DNA of 64,000 bases from Amycolatopsis sp. (lineage in GTDB: Bacteria; Actinomycetota; Actinomycetes; Mycobacteriales; Pseudonocardiaceae). Position numbers and translations under genes: made by a program. Under the pieces are notes generated by a model that saw nothing but the letters and a program-made list of their open reading frames with translations, did not search any database and had not been told where the DNA came from. Positions 31,093-39,875 of this stretch are shown piece by piece (position 1 is the first letter of the stretch; the number at the start of each line of letters is the position of its first letter). Location of the stretch: NCBI RefSeq assembly GCF_025464955.1, contig NZ_JAODNM010000092.1, positions 1-64,000 of the forward strand, written 5' to 3'.

Positions 31093-32804
31093 CGGTCGAT
31101 CCGATTCTGGTCGGGGTCATCGGCAACCGGCTGCACTCCATTCTCGCCGAGCAGCAGAACGCGCTGGTCAACACGGCATTCTCTTCGGTGGTAAGGGAAT
31201 CGTTCGACCTGGCCTGCGCGGTGTTCGACTCGAGCGGGCAGATGATCGGTCAGTCGATCGGTGGCACCCCGGGCCATATCAACGCGATGGCCACCGGAAT
31301 GCGCCACTTCCTGGCCGCGTATCCGCCGGAGAGCCTGGTACCCGGTGATGTCCTGCTCACCAACGACCCCTGGCAGACAGCCGGGCAGATCAACGACATC
31401 ACCGTGGCCACGCCGGTGTTCCTCGGCAGTACACTCGTAGCGTGGTTCGCGTCCTGCTGTCACTCTCCGGACATCGGCGGGCGGCTGGTTTCGGCTGAGG
31501 CGAGCGAGGTCTTCGAAGAGGGCTTGCGCCTGCCGATCATGAAGTTCCTCCGGGCTGGTGAGGTTAACGCCGATCTGGAACTGGTGATCCGGGCGAATGT
31601 CCGCACGCCCGAGGAAACGCTCGGTGATCTGTACGCGCAGGTGACCGGGAACGAGGTCGGCGCGGCCGGGTTGGTCCGACTGCTCGGGGAGTTCGGGCTC
31701 ACGTCGTTGGACGGGATCGCCGCCGAAATCATGAACCGGTCCGAACGCGCGCTGCGTGACGCGCTGGCGGAAATCCCGGACGGCGTCTACACCAGCGAGT
31801 TGACTACCGACGAAGACATCGTGCTCAAAGTGGCGGTGACCGTCGCGGGCGAGGAAATCCACATCGACTTCGCCGGTTCGTCTCCGCAAAGCAGTCGTGG
31901 CATCAACGTCGTACTCAACTACACCCGGGCGTACGCGTCGTTCGCGGTGAAGGCGGCGATCGCGCCGGGTGTGCCACACAACGCCGGCTCGTTCCGGCCG
32001 GTCCACGTCACCGCGCCGGTCGGTTCCGTACTCAACTGCACCCCGCCGGCTCCGGTCGCCTCGCGGCATTTGATCGGACACTTCCTCCCGTCGCTGCTGA
32101 TCAGCGCGTTGCACAAAGCGTTGCCCGGCAATGCTTTGGCGTACAGCGCCGATGCACTGTGGATGACCATCTGGCGAGGCGCGGAAGCGAACGGCCGCGA
32201 GTTCATGCTGACCGTGTTCCAGACCGGCGGCATGGGCGCACGGGCGATCAAGGACGGGCTGAGCACCACGGGATTCCCCAGTGGACTTCGGTCGACGCCG
32301 ACCGAAGTCGTCGAGACCATGGCGCCACTGATCCATCGAGAACGAGTGTTGCGAGTGGACTCTGGTGGGGCCGGTCGGCAGCGAGGCGGGCTTGGCCAAG
32401 TCACGTCGGTAGCCGCACGGGGTGAGATCTCCTGGAGTGTCAACGGGAACATCGACCGGACACGCCGTCCGGCGTCCGGTGTGGATGGTGCCGGTCCCGG
32501 CGCGTCGGGCCGGTTCGGTCTGCTGGCGGGCGAGGAACTTCCCGGTAAGAGCCGGGTCGAACTCGGGCCGGACGACGTCGTCGAGCTTCTCCTGCCGGGT
32601 GCTGGCGGCTATGGTGACCCGCTGGATCGCGCCGTCGCCGCGGTGCTCGCCGACGTCGTCGACGGGTATGTGTCGATCGAAGCGGCGCGCGAAAAGTATG
32701 GCGTCGACGTACGGTACGTCGGCAATCCGGACGCGCTCGTCCGGTTGCCGGAGGACTACCGCGTCGACAGTGGACAGACAGCATTGCTGAGGGGAAAGGA
32801 CTAG
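31089..32804 (+). CDS. Hydantoinase B/oxoprolinase family protein, HyuB-type subunit
   Basis: A 571-residue partner of the preceding HyuA-type protein. The family core shows FSSVVRESFDLACAVFDSSG, GGTPGHINAM, LTNDPWQTAGQINDI and CHSPDIGG, and the C-terminal GGAGRQRGGLGQ and PGAGGYGDPLDRA are typical of HyuB. It starts at a GTG overlapping the hyuA-type stop. Together the two form an ATP-driven amidohydrolase or carboxylase whose substrate is not deducible from sequence. An SDR gene follows after two bases. Confidence 0.88.
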   Translation: MTVDPILVGVIGNRLHSILAEQQNALVNTAFSSVVRESFDLACAVFDSSGQMIGQSIGGTPGHINAMATGMRHFLAAYPPESLVPGDVLLTNDPWQTAGQINDITVATPVFLGSTLVAWFASCCHSPDIGGRLVSAEASEVFEEGLRLPIMKFLRAGEVNADLELVIRANVRTPEETLGDLYAQVTGNEVGAAGLVRLLGEFGLTSLDGIAAEIMNRSERALRDALAEIPDGVYTSELTTDEDIVLKVAVTVAGEEIHIDFAGSSPQSSRGINVVLNYTRAYASFAVKAAIAPGVPHNAGSFRPVHVTAPVGSVLNCTPPAPVASRHLIGHFLPSLLISALHKALPGNALAYSADALWMTIWRGAEANGREFMLTVFQTGGMGARAIKDGLSTTGFPSGLRSTPTEVVETMAPLIHRERVLRVDSGGAGRQRGGLGQVTSVAARGEISWSVNGNIDRTRRPASGVDGAGPGASGRFGLLAGEELPGKSRVELGPDDVVELLLPGAGGYGDPLDRAVAAVLADVVDGYVSIEAAREKYGVDVRYVGNPDALVRLPEDYRVDSGQTALLRGKD

Positions 32805-32806
32805 AA

Positions 32807-33598
32807 ATGGGTCGGTTGGCCGATAAGGTCGCGGTGGTTTTCGGTGGTGCGCGGGGGATCGGTCTCGCGACGGTGAAGGAGTTCCTCGACGAGGGCGCCA
32901 CGGTGTTCGCGAGTGACATCCGCGAGCCTGCCGAGGAGATCGACCACGAGAGCTATTCGCACGTGGTCGTCGATGCGACGGACGAGACGCAGGTCGACGA
33001 GTTCGTCCGCGGGGTGCTCGCGAAGACGGGCCGGATCGATGTGCTGTTCAACAACGTCGGCATCCACCTCGGGAAACCCCTTGCGGACACCACGCTCGCC
33101 GAGTTCGACAACATCTTCGCGTTGAACGTCCGTGCGGCTTTCCTCGGTACCCGGGCGGTTCTGCCGCACATGATCGAACGGAAGACCGGCAGTATCATCA
33201 CCACCTCGTCGAACGGCGGCGTGATGGGCCGCCCCGGCGACCCGGTGTACAACGCCACCAAGCACGCGCTCGTCGGGATGACGAAGTCGCTCGCGGTCGC
33301 CCACGCGCATCAGGGAATCCGCGCCAATACGGTCAATCCCGGCGCCATCGACACCGACATGCTGCGCGGGACACTGAGTTCCCCGGAGGAGTTCGAGGCC
33401 AAGCAGCACCAGCTGGTCGCGAGCACTCCGGCGGCCAGGGTCGGCGAGGCGTGGGAGGTCGCGAAGGCCGTGGTGTTCTTGGCCAGCGACGAATCCCGGT
33501 TCATCAACGGGATAGTGGTCCCGATCGACGGCGCGAAGGCCGCGGGCGCGCTGCCGGGCAACCGCTACAGCTTGGACTTCGAACTCGGCGTGCAGTGA
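32807..33598 (+). CDS. Short-chain dehydrogenase/reductase
   Basis: A 263-residue classical SDR with the NAD(P) motif GGARGIG at 13-19, acidic Asp in FASDIREP (favouring NAD), NNVG in place of the usual NNAG, and the catalytic Ser-Tyr-Lys in TTSSNGG and YNATK. It should oxidise or reduce a hydroxyl/carbonyl on the operon's substrate. The gene starts two bases after hyuB and its TGA overlaps the GTG of the GntR gene. Confidence 0.88.
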   Translation: MGRLADKVAVVFGGARGIGLATVKEFLDEGATVFASDIREPAEEIDHESYSHVVVDATDETQVDEFVRGVLAKTGRIDVLFNNVGIHLGKPLADTTLAEFDNIFALNVRAAFLGTRAVLPHMIERKTGSIITTSSNGGVMGRPGDPVYNATKHALVGMTKSLAVAHAHQGIRANTVNPGAIDTDMLRGTLSSPEEFEAKQHQLVASTPAARVGEAWEVAKAVVFLASDESRFINGIVVPIDGAKAAGALPGNRYSLDFELGVQ

Positions 33599-34293
33599 GC
33601 CCGGTGTCCACAGTGGAGGTTTCGACCGCACTGCGGGGCGCCAAGGAGCTGCTCGAGCGTTGCGGAACCGCCGAGCGTGTCGCGGCGATCCTGCGGGAGC
33701 GGATCACGGAGGGTGCGTTCCTGCCGGGTGCCCGGCTGTCCGAACCGGCCATCAGCACCGCGCTGGGCGTGTCTCGCAACACCTTGCGCGAATCCTTTCA
33801 GCTGCTGGCCCACGAGCGGCTTGCCGTGCACGAACTCAATCGCGGAGTCTTCGTTCGCGAACTGACCGCCGCGGACATGCGTGATTTGTACGCCATCCGC
33901 CGGGTTGTCGAATGTGGAGCGTTGCGTCGCGCGGAGGAGCTCGGCGATGTCGACCTCGGCGGGCTCGCGCGGGCGCTGGACGACGGCCGTGCTTCGGCGT
34001 CGCAGGAGGACTGGCAGGCGGTCGGTACCGCGAGCATCCATTTCCACCAGGCCATCGCGGACCTGGCGCGCAGCGAACGCGTCAGCACGACCATGCGTCA
34101 GGTACTCGCCGAGACCCGGCTGTTCTTCGTGGTCGCGGAAGGGACGCGGGCGTTCTTCGAGCCGTACCTCGACCGGCACGAGAGGATTCTCAGCAAGCTG
34201 GAACGCGGCCGGTTCGACACAGCGGAACAGGCGCTCGACAAGTATCTCCGTGATGCCGAGAAGCAACTTCTCAAGACCGCCCGAAAGGGCTGA
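33595..34293 (+). CDS. GntR-family regulator, FCD-type
   Basis: A 232-residue regulator. The winged helix spans about 25-90 (LPGARLSEPAISTAL, then GVSRNTLRESFQLLAHERL). The FCD ligand domain has the helical ASIHFHQAIADLARS and LDRHERILSKL regions with candidate metal-binding Asp/His residues. It is the last gene of the TPP-hyuAB-SDR operon, coupled by GTGA. It probably represses the operon from the GATCGTTCAACGATC palindrome at 27371-27385, with a pathway acid as inducer. Confidence 0.87.
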   Translation: MSPVSTVEVSTALRGAKELLERCGTAERVAAILRERITEGAFLPGARLSEPAISTALGVSRNTLRESFQLLAHERLAVHELNRGVFVRELTAADMRDLYAIRRVVECGALRRAEELGDVDLGGLARALDDGRASASQEDWQAVGTASIHFHQAIADLARSERVSTTMRQVLAETRLFFVVAEGTRAFFEPYLDRHERILSKLERGRFDTAEQALDKYLRDAEKQLLKTARKG

Positions 34294-34317
34294 GCTCGGT
34301 CGGCGGACTTGAACGGG

Positions 34318-34969
34318 ATGCGCAAGCTCGGCATAGTCGGACGACGAATGACGTCTACCGCGGGCGGCTGGACACCCTTGAGCAGACCTGGCGGGTCTTG
34401 GCCGAGCTCGGCGACGCGCTGACCGAAGACCAATGGTCCACCGGAACCCGTTGTACCGGTTGGGATGTGGCCGCGCTGTACGCACATCATTCTCGTATCC
34501 CGCGGTTACTGAGTGGCACGCCGCCGGAGTCGGCCGAGGTCGGCGAACCGCAGTCGGCCGTCGAGCTTCTTCGCCGGTACAACGCTCCGGGCGGGCTCGC
34601 GCACACGATGGCAGGGCCGATTGAGGAAGGGGAAGTCGCCGAAGCTGCCACGCACACCAGAAGGCAGTTGGTGGACAGGTTCGGCGTGGACGGGCCGCGG
34701 GCAGTGAGTCGGCTGCGGCAGGTCGAGGCGACGCTGGTCGTGCCATGGGTGACGCGGTGGTCTTCGCGGTCGAAGCACTGCGGATCGTCCTGCTGGAAGC
34801 GACGGTGCACTTGCTTGACGTGCAGCGGGCGCTCGGACGTGCTCCGATCGTGCCGGAAGCAGCGCTCGACGAGACCGCGCGGCTGCTGGTCGAGGTCGCT
34901 CCGGCCGTCGAGTTCATCGAGGCCGCCACCGGCCGTTCGTCGTCCTCACCCTTGCCAATCCTGCGCTAA
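34318..34969 (+). pseudogene. DinB/maleylpyruvate-isomerase-like gene, frameshifted
   Basis: Two frames together encode one mycothiol-dependent-type protein. DVYRGRLDTLEQTWRVLAELG to VVPW lies in the first frame (34350-34747), and GDAVVFAVEALRIVLLEATVHLLD to PLPILR in the next (to TAA 34969). Joining them needs one extra G in the TGGG run at 34746. A second lesion affects the start: ATGAC at 34348 is out of frame with DVYRGR by about four bases. Two independent lesions make true decay more likely than a sequencing error. Related intact protein: 49520-50137. Confidence 0.65.
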
Positions 34970-34984
34970 CGCGACGCCCGTACC

Positions 34985-35049
34985 CGCAACTCGCCGTCGA
35001 GTTGCGATCGTTGGTGATCCCAACTATCGCAACTCGACGGCGACTTGCG
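34985..35049. repeat. Paired inverted CGCAACTCGCCGTCGAGTTGCGAT repeats
   Basis: Arms 34985-35008 and 35026-35049 are reverse complements with one mismatch, separated by 17 bases; each arm is itself a small hairpin. The element fills the gap between the frameshifted gene and the convergent GH27 gene, the same kind of position as the copies at 20601 and 54884. Confidence 0.8.
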
Positions 35050-35061
35050 GTGGAGCTGGGG

Positions 35062-37038
35062 TCAGCAGGTGAGGGTGGGGCGGGCCCAGTCGGCATGGTC
35101 GTAGCTGTTGCCGTCGCCGCCATCGGTCACGACGAGGTCGATCACCTGCACCCCGGCGAGGTCCGCCTGCAGGTGAGCGGCCGGCATCCCGGGCCGGAAG
35201 ACGTCGGTGGCGGCGAGTAGTTTGCCGTCCCCGAGTATCTGGAACGAGACGCTGCCCTGGTTCTCCTCGTCGTCCAGGCCGGCCAAGGTGTCGAGCGACT
35301 TGCAACCGCCGCCGAGATAGAACCTGACGTCGGACGGCGCGTGCACACCGAACCCGTCAGTGAACACAGCGCCGTGGATGGTGATCGGGTGGCCATCACC
35401 CTGCGCCTGCTCACCGTTGCTCATGTCGCGTTCGACCGGACCCCAGCCGTTCGCCGCGGAGATCCAGGAGGCCTTGGACAACGCGTTCGTACCACTGGGC
35501 ATCTCGGCCGCGATCGCCAGCGAAGCGTTGTCGGTGGCCGTTTTCGGGCCGGTGACGGTCAGGTAGTGGGCGGACGCCTTGACCGCGACCGAGGTTCCGG
35601 TCGGTGACTGCGGTCGCACGGTCCAGGTCTGCATCCACGACTTGCCCGGCAGCACCAGCGGAGTCCGCGCGTCGCTCTGCCCGCTGACGACCCAGCCCGA
35701 GGGGACGTCCAGGTGGACCTGGCCGGCCACGACGGGCGTGCTGCCGTCGTTGAACAGCTGCGTCGTCGCGGTGAAGGGCTTGTCCGCCGTCGTGTACTGC
35801 AACGCGCTGAGCGACAGCGTTGTCGCCGGTGACGCGGCCGGGAACTTCGACGGTGAGACGCGGTAGACGGCCGCGCCATGGGCCGGCACCGAGGCACGCA
35901 GCGTCCCCGTGCTCTCCGTGACGGCGTTCGACCACAGCTCGCGAACCTGGTAGTCCCGCGCCGAACCGAGGCCGATCTCCTTGGCGGTGCTGGAGATCGC
36001 GGCTGTCGTCTCGCCCCGGTTGAACAGCACGACGGTCGACGAACCGTCGGACATCGGCTTGGTCCAGACCTCCAGGTCGCCGTCGTCACGGACCTTGTGC
36101 CCCTGCACGCCGCCCCAGTCCTGGTCGACCGCGATGAGGTTCTTGTTCGTGAGGATCTGCTTGGTCGCGTCGCTCATCGAGGCCAGGTCGTTGCCGGCGA
36201 TCAGCGGAGCGTTCAGCAAGGACCACAGCGCGAAATGCGCCCGGTACTCGGTGTCGGTCATCCCGCCGTTGCCGACTTCGAGCATGTCCGGGTCGTTCCA
36301 GGCGCCGGGCCCGGCGTACTTCTCCAGCCCGACCTGCTGGTCGAGGTTGCTCAGCATGCTGGACCAGTTGTCGGAGATGTCACCGGTGGTGCGCCACAAC
36401 TGCCCGCCGACGTCCTTGCCCCACAGCCAGGACTTGTTCTGGCCCCATTCGCAGAGCGCGTAAACGATCGGACGCCCGGTGGCCTTCAGCGCGTCGCCCA
36501 TCGCCTTGTACCGGTCGATCGCGGGGCGGTCCTGGTTGTTGCAGTTGTCGTACTTGACGTAGTCGACGCCCCAGTCGGCGAAGATCTGCGCGTCGGCCTG
36601 CTCGTGGTCGAGCGCGCCGGGCATGGTGTTGGCGCAGGTCATCGTGCCGGCGCTGGTGTAGATGCCGAGCTTGAGGCCCTTGCCGTGGACGTAGTCGGCG
36701 AGCGCCTTGATGCCGCTCGGGAAGCGCTCGTGGTTGGCGACGAGCTTGCCCTGCGCGTCGCGGTCGTGCTCGGCCCAGCAGTCGTCGATGTTGACGTAGG
36801 TGTAGCCGGCGGCCTTCATTCCGGTCGACACCATCGCGTCCGCGGCGTTCCGGATGACCTGTTCGTTGATGTTGCAGTTGAACTTGTTCCAGCTGTTCCA
36901 GCCCATCGGCGGGCTGTCGGCCAGTGTCGAGGGAGCTGCTTGGGCGGTCGCGGCGACTGCGCTGACCGCGCCGGCCGGGTTGGCGAGGATCGTTCCGGCC
37001 GCGACGGTGGCGGCGAGCAATCCAACAAGACGACGCAT
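35062..37038 (-). CDS. Secreted GH27 alpha-galactosidase with C-terminal NPCBM domain
   Basis: A 658-residue glycoside hydrolase. A Sec signal peptide (MRRLVGLLAATVAAG to about Ala35) precedes the catalytic barrel that starts PPMGWNSWNKF. The nucleophile is Asp164 in YVKYDNC, and the acid/base Asp lies in WNDPDML near 249. A C-terminal beta-sandwich region (about 330-400) is followed by an NEW3-like segment, then a carbohydrate-binding NPCBM domain (about 510-658, FTDGFGVHAPSDVRFYLG). It should release terminal alpha-galactose from extracellular plant polysaccharide. GGAGGAAAT precedes the ATG at 37038. It is monocistronic. Confidence 0.93.
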   Translation of the reverse strand: MRRLVGLLAATVAAGTILANPAGAVSAVAATAQAAPSTLADSPPMGWNSWNKFNCNINEQVIRNAADAMVSTGMKAAGYTYVNIDDCWAEHDRDAQGKLVANHERFPSGIKALADYVHGKGLKLGIYTSAGTMTCANTMPGALDHEQADAQIFADWGVDYVKYDNCNNQDRPAIDRYKAMGDALKATGRPIVYALCEWGQNKSWLWGKDVGGQLWRTTGDISDNWSSMLSNLDQQVGLEKYAGPGAWNDPDMLEVGNGGMTDTEYRAHFALWSLLNAPLIAGNDLASMSDATKQILTNKNLIAVDQDWGGVQGHKVRDDGDLEVWTKPMSDGSSTVVLFNRGETTAAISSTAKEIGLGSARDYQVRELWSNAVTESTGTLRASVPAHGAAVYRVSPSKFPAASPATTLSLSALQYTTADKPFTATTQLFNDGSTPVVAGQVHLDVPSGWVVSGQSDARTPLVLPGKSWMQTWTVRPQSPTGTSVAVKASAHYLTVTGPKTATDNASLAIAAEMPSGTNALSKASWISAANGWGPVERDMSNGEQAQGDGHPITIHGAVFTDGFGVHAPSDVRFYLGGGCKSLDTLAGLDDEENQGSVSFQILGDGKLLAATDVFRPGMPAAHLQADLAGVQVIDLVVTDGGDGNSYDHADWARPTLTC

Positions 37039-37209
37039 ATTTCCTCCACGAGTGCGCAACTCTGCACAAACTCCCTCAATAATCACCATAAGGCGACGTT
37101 TGCCGTCAATGGGCCATTGGTAGGTAAGTTCCCGCTCCGACCGGTATGTCGGTCGCCGGGATGCGGCCTCGACGGCTGGTTGTCGCCGCGTGCGGGGTAG
37201 AAAGAGTCC
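37039..37209. promoter_or_regulatory. Divergent region between GH27 and CoA-transferase genes
   Basis: AATGGGCCATT at 37108-37118 is an 11-bp palindrome, followed on the minus strand by TTGACG. This is a candidate operator next to a -35 element for the alpha-galactosidase gene. No sugar-responsive regulator gene is adjacent. Confidence 0.35.
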
Positions 37210-38385
37210 ATGGAGATGCGGGCGCTCGACGGGATCAAAGTCGTCGACCTGTCGCGCATCCTCGCCGGGCCGTACTGCACCCAGTACCTCGGTGAGATGG
37301 GCGCGGACGTCGTCAAGGTGGAACCGCCCGGCCACGGCGACGACACCCGGACCTGGGGACCGCCGTTCGTCGGTGACGAGGCCGTCTATTTCCTCGCCGC
37401 CAACCGGAACAAGCGCGGCATCGTGCTTGACCTCAAAAGCGAGCGCGGGCAGGACGCCGTGCGCCGGCTCGTGGCGGACGCGGACGTGCTGGTCGAGAAC
37501 TTCCGGCCGGGCACGCTCGAACGCTGGGGGCTCGACTACGCGAGCTTGTCGGCGGTGAACCCGCGGCTGATCCACGTGTCGATCACCGGATTCGGCCAGA
37601 CCGGGCCGTACCGCGACCGGCCCGGGTACGACCTCGTCGCGCAGGCTCTCGGCGGCGTGATGAGCCTGACCGGGGAGGCCGACGGCGCGCCCGCGAAGGT
37701 CGGCCTGCCGGTCGCGGACCTCAACGCTGGCACGTGGGCGATCATCGCGGTGCTGATGGCGTTGCAGGCCCGGCACATCACCGGCCGCGGGCAGTACCTC
37801 GACGTGTCCCTTTTGGACACTCAGCTGGCCTGGCACGTCTACGCCGCCGGAGCTACGTTCTACGACGCGAAACGGCCGCAGCGCATGGGTTCAGCGCATC
37901 CGAGCATCGTGCCGTACCAGGCGTACCAGGTATCGGACAGCTGGTTGATCATCGCGATCGGCAGCGAGAAGCTGTGGCGTGCGTTCTGTGCGACGGTCGG
38001 TCTCGACCTCGCCGAGGACCCGCGGTTCGTCAGCAATGCCGCGCGATCGGCGAACCGCGAGGTGCTGAACGCGATGTTGTCCGCGGTGCTGATCACGAGG
38101 ACGTCCGCCGAGTGGATGGCGCTGTTCGACGCGGCGAGTATCCCGGCCGCGCCGATCAACACCATCGACGACGTCTACGCCGACCCGTGGACCGAGGAGC
38201 GCGAGCAGGTCGTGCGGTTGCCGCATCCGGGCATCGGGACCTACGTCGGCACCGGGTTCCCGGTCAAGGCGTCGGGTACCCCGGCCGCGCCGACGTCGGC
38301 CCCGCCGATGCTCGGCCAGCACACCGCCGAAGTCCTCGCCGAACTCGGCTACACCGAGGCGGAGATCGCCGGGTTTCTGGGGTAA
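37210..38385 (+). CDS. CaiB/BaiF family (class III) CoA-transferase
   Basis: A 391-residue family III CoA-transferase that moves CoA between carboxylic acids. The N-terminal SRILAGPYCTQYLGEMGADVVKV, NRNKRGIVLDLK, ENFRPGTLERWGLDY and the catalytic aspartate in GLPVADLNAG are all present. Substrates in this family range from formate/oxalate to carnitine and bile acids, and none can be assigned here. It stands alone, divergent from GH27 and convergent with the VOC gene. An alternative ATG lies at 37216. Confidence 0.9.
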   Translation: MEMRALDGIKVVDLSRILAGPYCTQYLGEMGADVVKVEPPGHGDDTRTWGPPFVGDEAVYFLAANRNKRGIVLDLKSERGQDAVRRLVADADVLVENFRPGTLERWGLDYASLSAVNPRLIHVSITGFGQTGPYRDRPGYDLVAQALGGVMSLTGEADGAPAKVGLPVADLNAGTWAIIAVLMALQARHITGRGQYLDVSLLDTQLAWHVYAAGATFYDAKRPQRMGSAHPSIVPYQAYQVSDSWLIIAIGSEKLWRAFCATVGLDLAEDPRFVSNAARSANREVLNAMLSAVLITRTSAEWMALFDAASIPAAPINTIDDVYADPWTEEREQVVRLPHPGIGTYVGTGFPVKASGTPAAPTSAPPMLGQHTAEVLAELGYTEAEIAGFLG

Positions 38386-38389
38386 GCGA

Positions 38390-38782
38390 TCAGGCGCCTT
38401 CGAGTGGGGGCCAGCCCAGCGGGATGGCCTTGGTCAGGCAGAAGGGGTGGCCCGCGGGGTCCAGGAGGACGCGGAAGAGGTCCGGGTTGGGCTGCTCGTC
38501 GGTGACCTTCGCGCCGAGGCGGACGGCTTCGGCTTCGGCCGCGTCGAGGTCTTCCGCGGCGAGGTCGAGGTGGATGTGGTTCGGCGTCGGCCCACCCGGC
38601 CAGGTCGGCGGCTCGTAGCCGTCCACCCGCACCATGCTGATCGCGCCCCGGCCGGTGCTCACGATGGTGCCGTTTTCGCTCTCGTAGACGATCTTCCCGC
38701 CGAGCAGCTCGATCCAGAACTCGACCAGCGGAGCGCGCTCGGCGCAGTTGAGGGTGACGGATGCCAGAGACGCCAAAGTCAT
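38390..38782 (-). CDS. VOC (glyoxalase/bleomycin-resistance) family protein
   Basis: A 130-residue vicinal-oxygen-chelate protein with two beta-alpha-beta-beta-beta modules: VTLNCAERAPLVEFWIELLG, then NHIHLDLAAEDLDAAEAEAVRLG, ending DPAGHPFCLTK. The HIHLD histidine and the C-terminal acidic position are possible metal ligands. Actinobacterial members of this subgroup are mostly uncharacterised. It is convergent with the CoA-transferase gene four bases away. Confidence 0.85.
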   Translation of the reverse strand: MTLASLASVTLNCAERAPLVEFWIELLGGKIVYESENGTIVSTGRGAISMVRVDGYEPPTWPGGPTPNHIHLDLAAEDLDAAEAEAVRLGAKVTDEQPNPDLFRVLLDPAGHPFCLTKAIPLGWPPLEGA

Positions 38783-38840
38783 GGCGCCACGCTACCGAGA
38801 ATCCGATGGCATCGAACGCCCTTTAAGGCAGACGTCGGGA

Positions 38841-39788
38841 TCAGTGGTGGTCACCGAACAGCGCGCTGACGGACTCGCCGTTGTGGATGTGGCTCATCGC
38901 CTTCGCGATCGCCGACGCCACCGACAGCACCTGCAGCTTCGGGGTGCGCTTCTCCTCGGGGATGGGGACGGTGTTGGTGCAGATGATCTCCAGCACGTCC
39001 GGGTTGTCACCGATGCGGTCGAGCGCGCCGGCCGCGAACAGTCCGTGGGTGCAGGCGACCCGCATCGACTTGACGTCTTGCTCGCGCAGCCGGTCGATGA
39101 GCTCCAGGATCGTGCTGCCCCGGGCGATCTCGTCGTCGAGGATGATCACGTCGCGCCCGGCGACGTCACCGATGATCGAGCTGATGGCGACCTTGTCGTC
39201 GGCGAAGCGCTCCTTCGCACCGGCCGCGACGCCGACGCCGAGCATCCGCGCGAACGCCGACGCCGCCTTCGCGTTGCCGAGGTCGGGGGAGACGACGATC
39301 GAGTTGTCCAGGTCGTAGTCGCGGAAGTGGTCGGCCAGCTCGCGCAGCGCGTGCAGGTGGTCGACAGGGACACTGAAGAACCCGTGGACCTGCGGGGAGT
39401 GCAGTGTCATCGCGAGGACGCGGTTCGCGCCGGCCGTCACCAGCAGGTCGGCGATCAGCCGCGCGCCGATCGAAATGCGCGGGGCGTCCTTCTTGTCCGA
39501 ACGGGCGTAGGCGAAGTGCGGCATGACGACGGTGGTCCTGGCCGCGGAGGCGCCGCGCGCGGCGTCCAGCATGAGCAGCAGCTCGACGAGGTTTTCCTGC
39601 ACCGGCGGCACCAGCGGCTGGATGATGAACACGTCCCGTTCACGGCAGTTGGCCTGCAGCTGGACCTCGATGCAGTCGTTCGCGAAGCGGCTGATCCTGG
39701 TCGGTGACAACGGGACGCCCAGCTCGTCGCAGATCTCCTGAGCCAGTTCGGGATGGGCGGAACCACTGAAGATGGCGATCTCTCGCAC
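38841..39788 (-). CDS. prs: Ribose-phosphate pyrophosphokinase
   Basis: A 315-residue PRPP synthetase making 5-phosphoribosyl-1-diphosphate from ribose 5-phosphate and ATP. FSGSAHPELAQEICDELG, the flexible-loop region YARSDKKDAPRISIGARL and the PRPP-binding VIILDDEIARGSTILEL are present. The sequence is somewhat divergent (DDEIARG rather than the usual DDM-type loop), so it may be a second paralogue; a housekeeping copy could lie elsewhere. The start is a GTG at 39788. Confidence 0.88.
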   Translation of the reverse strand: MREIAIFSGSAHPELAQEICDELGVPLSPTRISRFANDCIEVQLQANCRERDVFIIQPLVPPVQENLVELLLMLDAARGASAARTTVVMPHFAYARSDKKDAPRISIGARLIADLLVTAGANRVLAMTLHSPQVHGFFSVPVDHLHALRELADHFRDYDLDNSIVVSPDLGNAKAASAFARMLGVGVAAGAKERFADDKVAISSIIGDVAGRDVIILDDEIARGSTILELIDRLREQDVKSMRVACTHGLFAAGALDRIGDNPDVLEIICTNTVPIPEEKRTPKLQVLSVASAIAKAMSHIHNGESVSALFGDHH

Positions 39789-39875
39789 CTGGCGTTCTCC
39801 TGTTCAAGGTGGCCGGTTCTAGCACGCGAGTTATCCACGATGGAGTGTTAGTCAAACACGTCTCGTGGGGTAAGG

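Noticed and set aside
29029..32804. Acetone or acetophenone carboxylase for the HyuA/HyuB pair.
   Set aside because: No third small subunit gene accompanies them and the partners are TPP and SDR enzymes; kept as a general HyuAB pair.
20601..35049. The recurring palindromes were considered as a CRISPR array.
   Set aside because: Copies are kilobases apart or only paired, spacing is irregular, and no cas gene is present.
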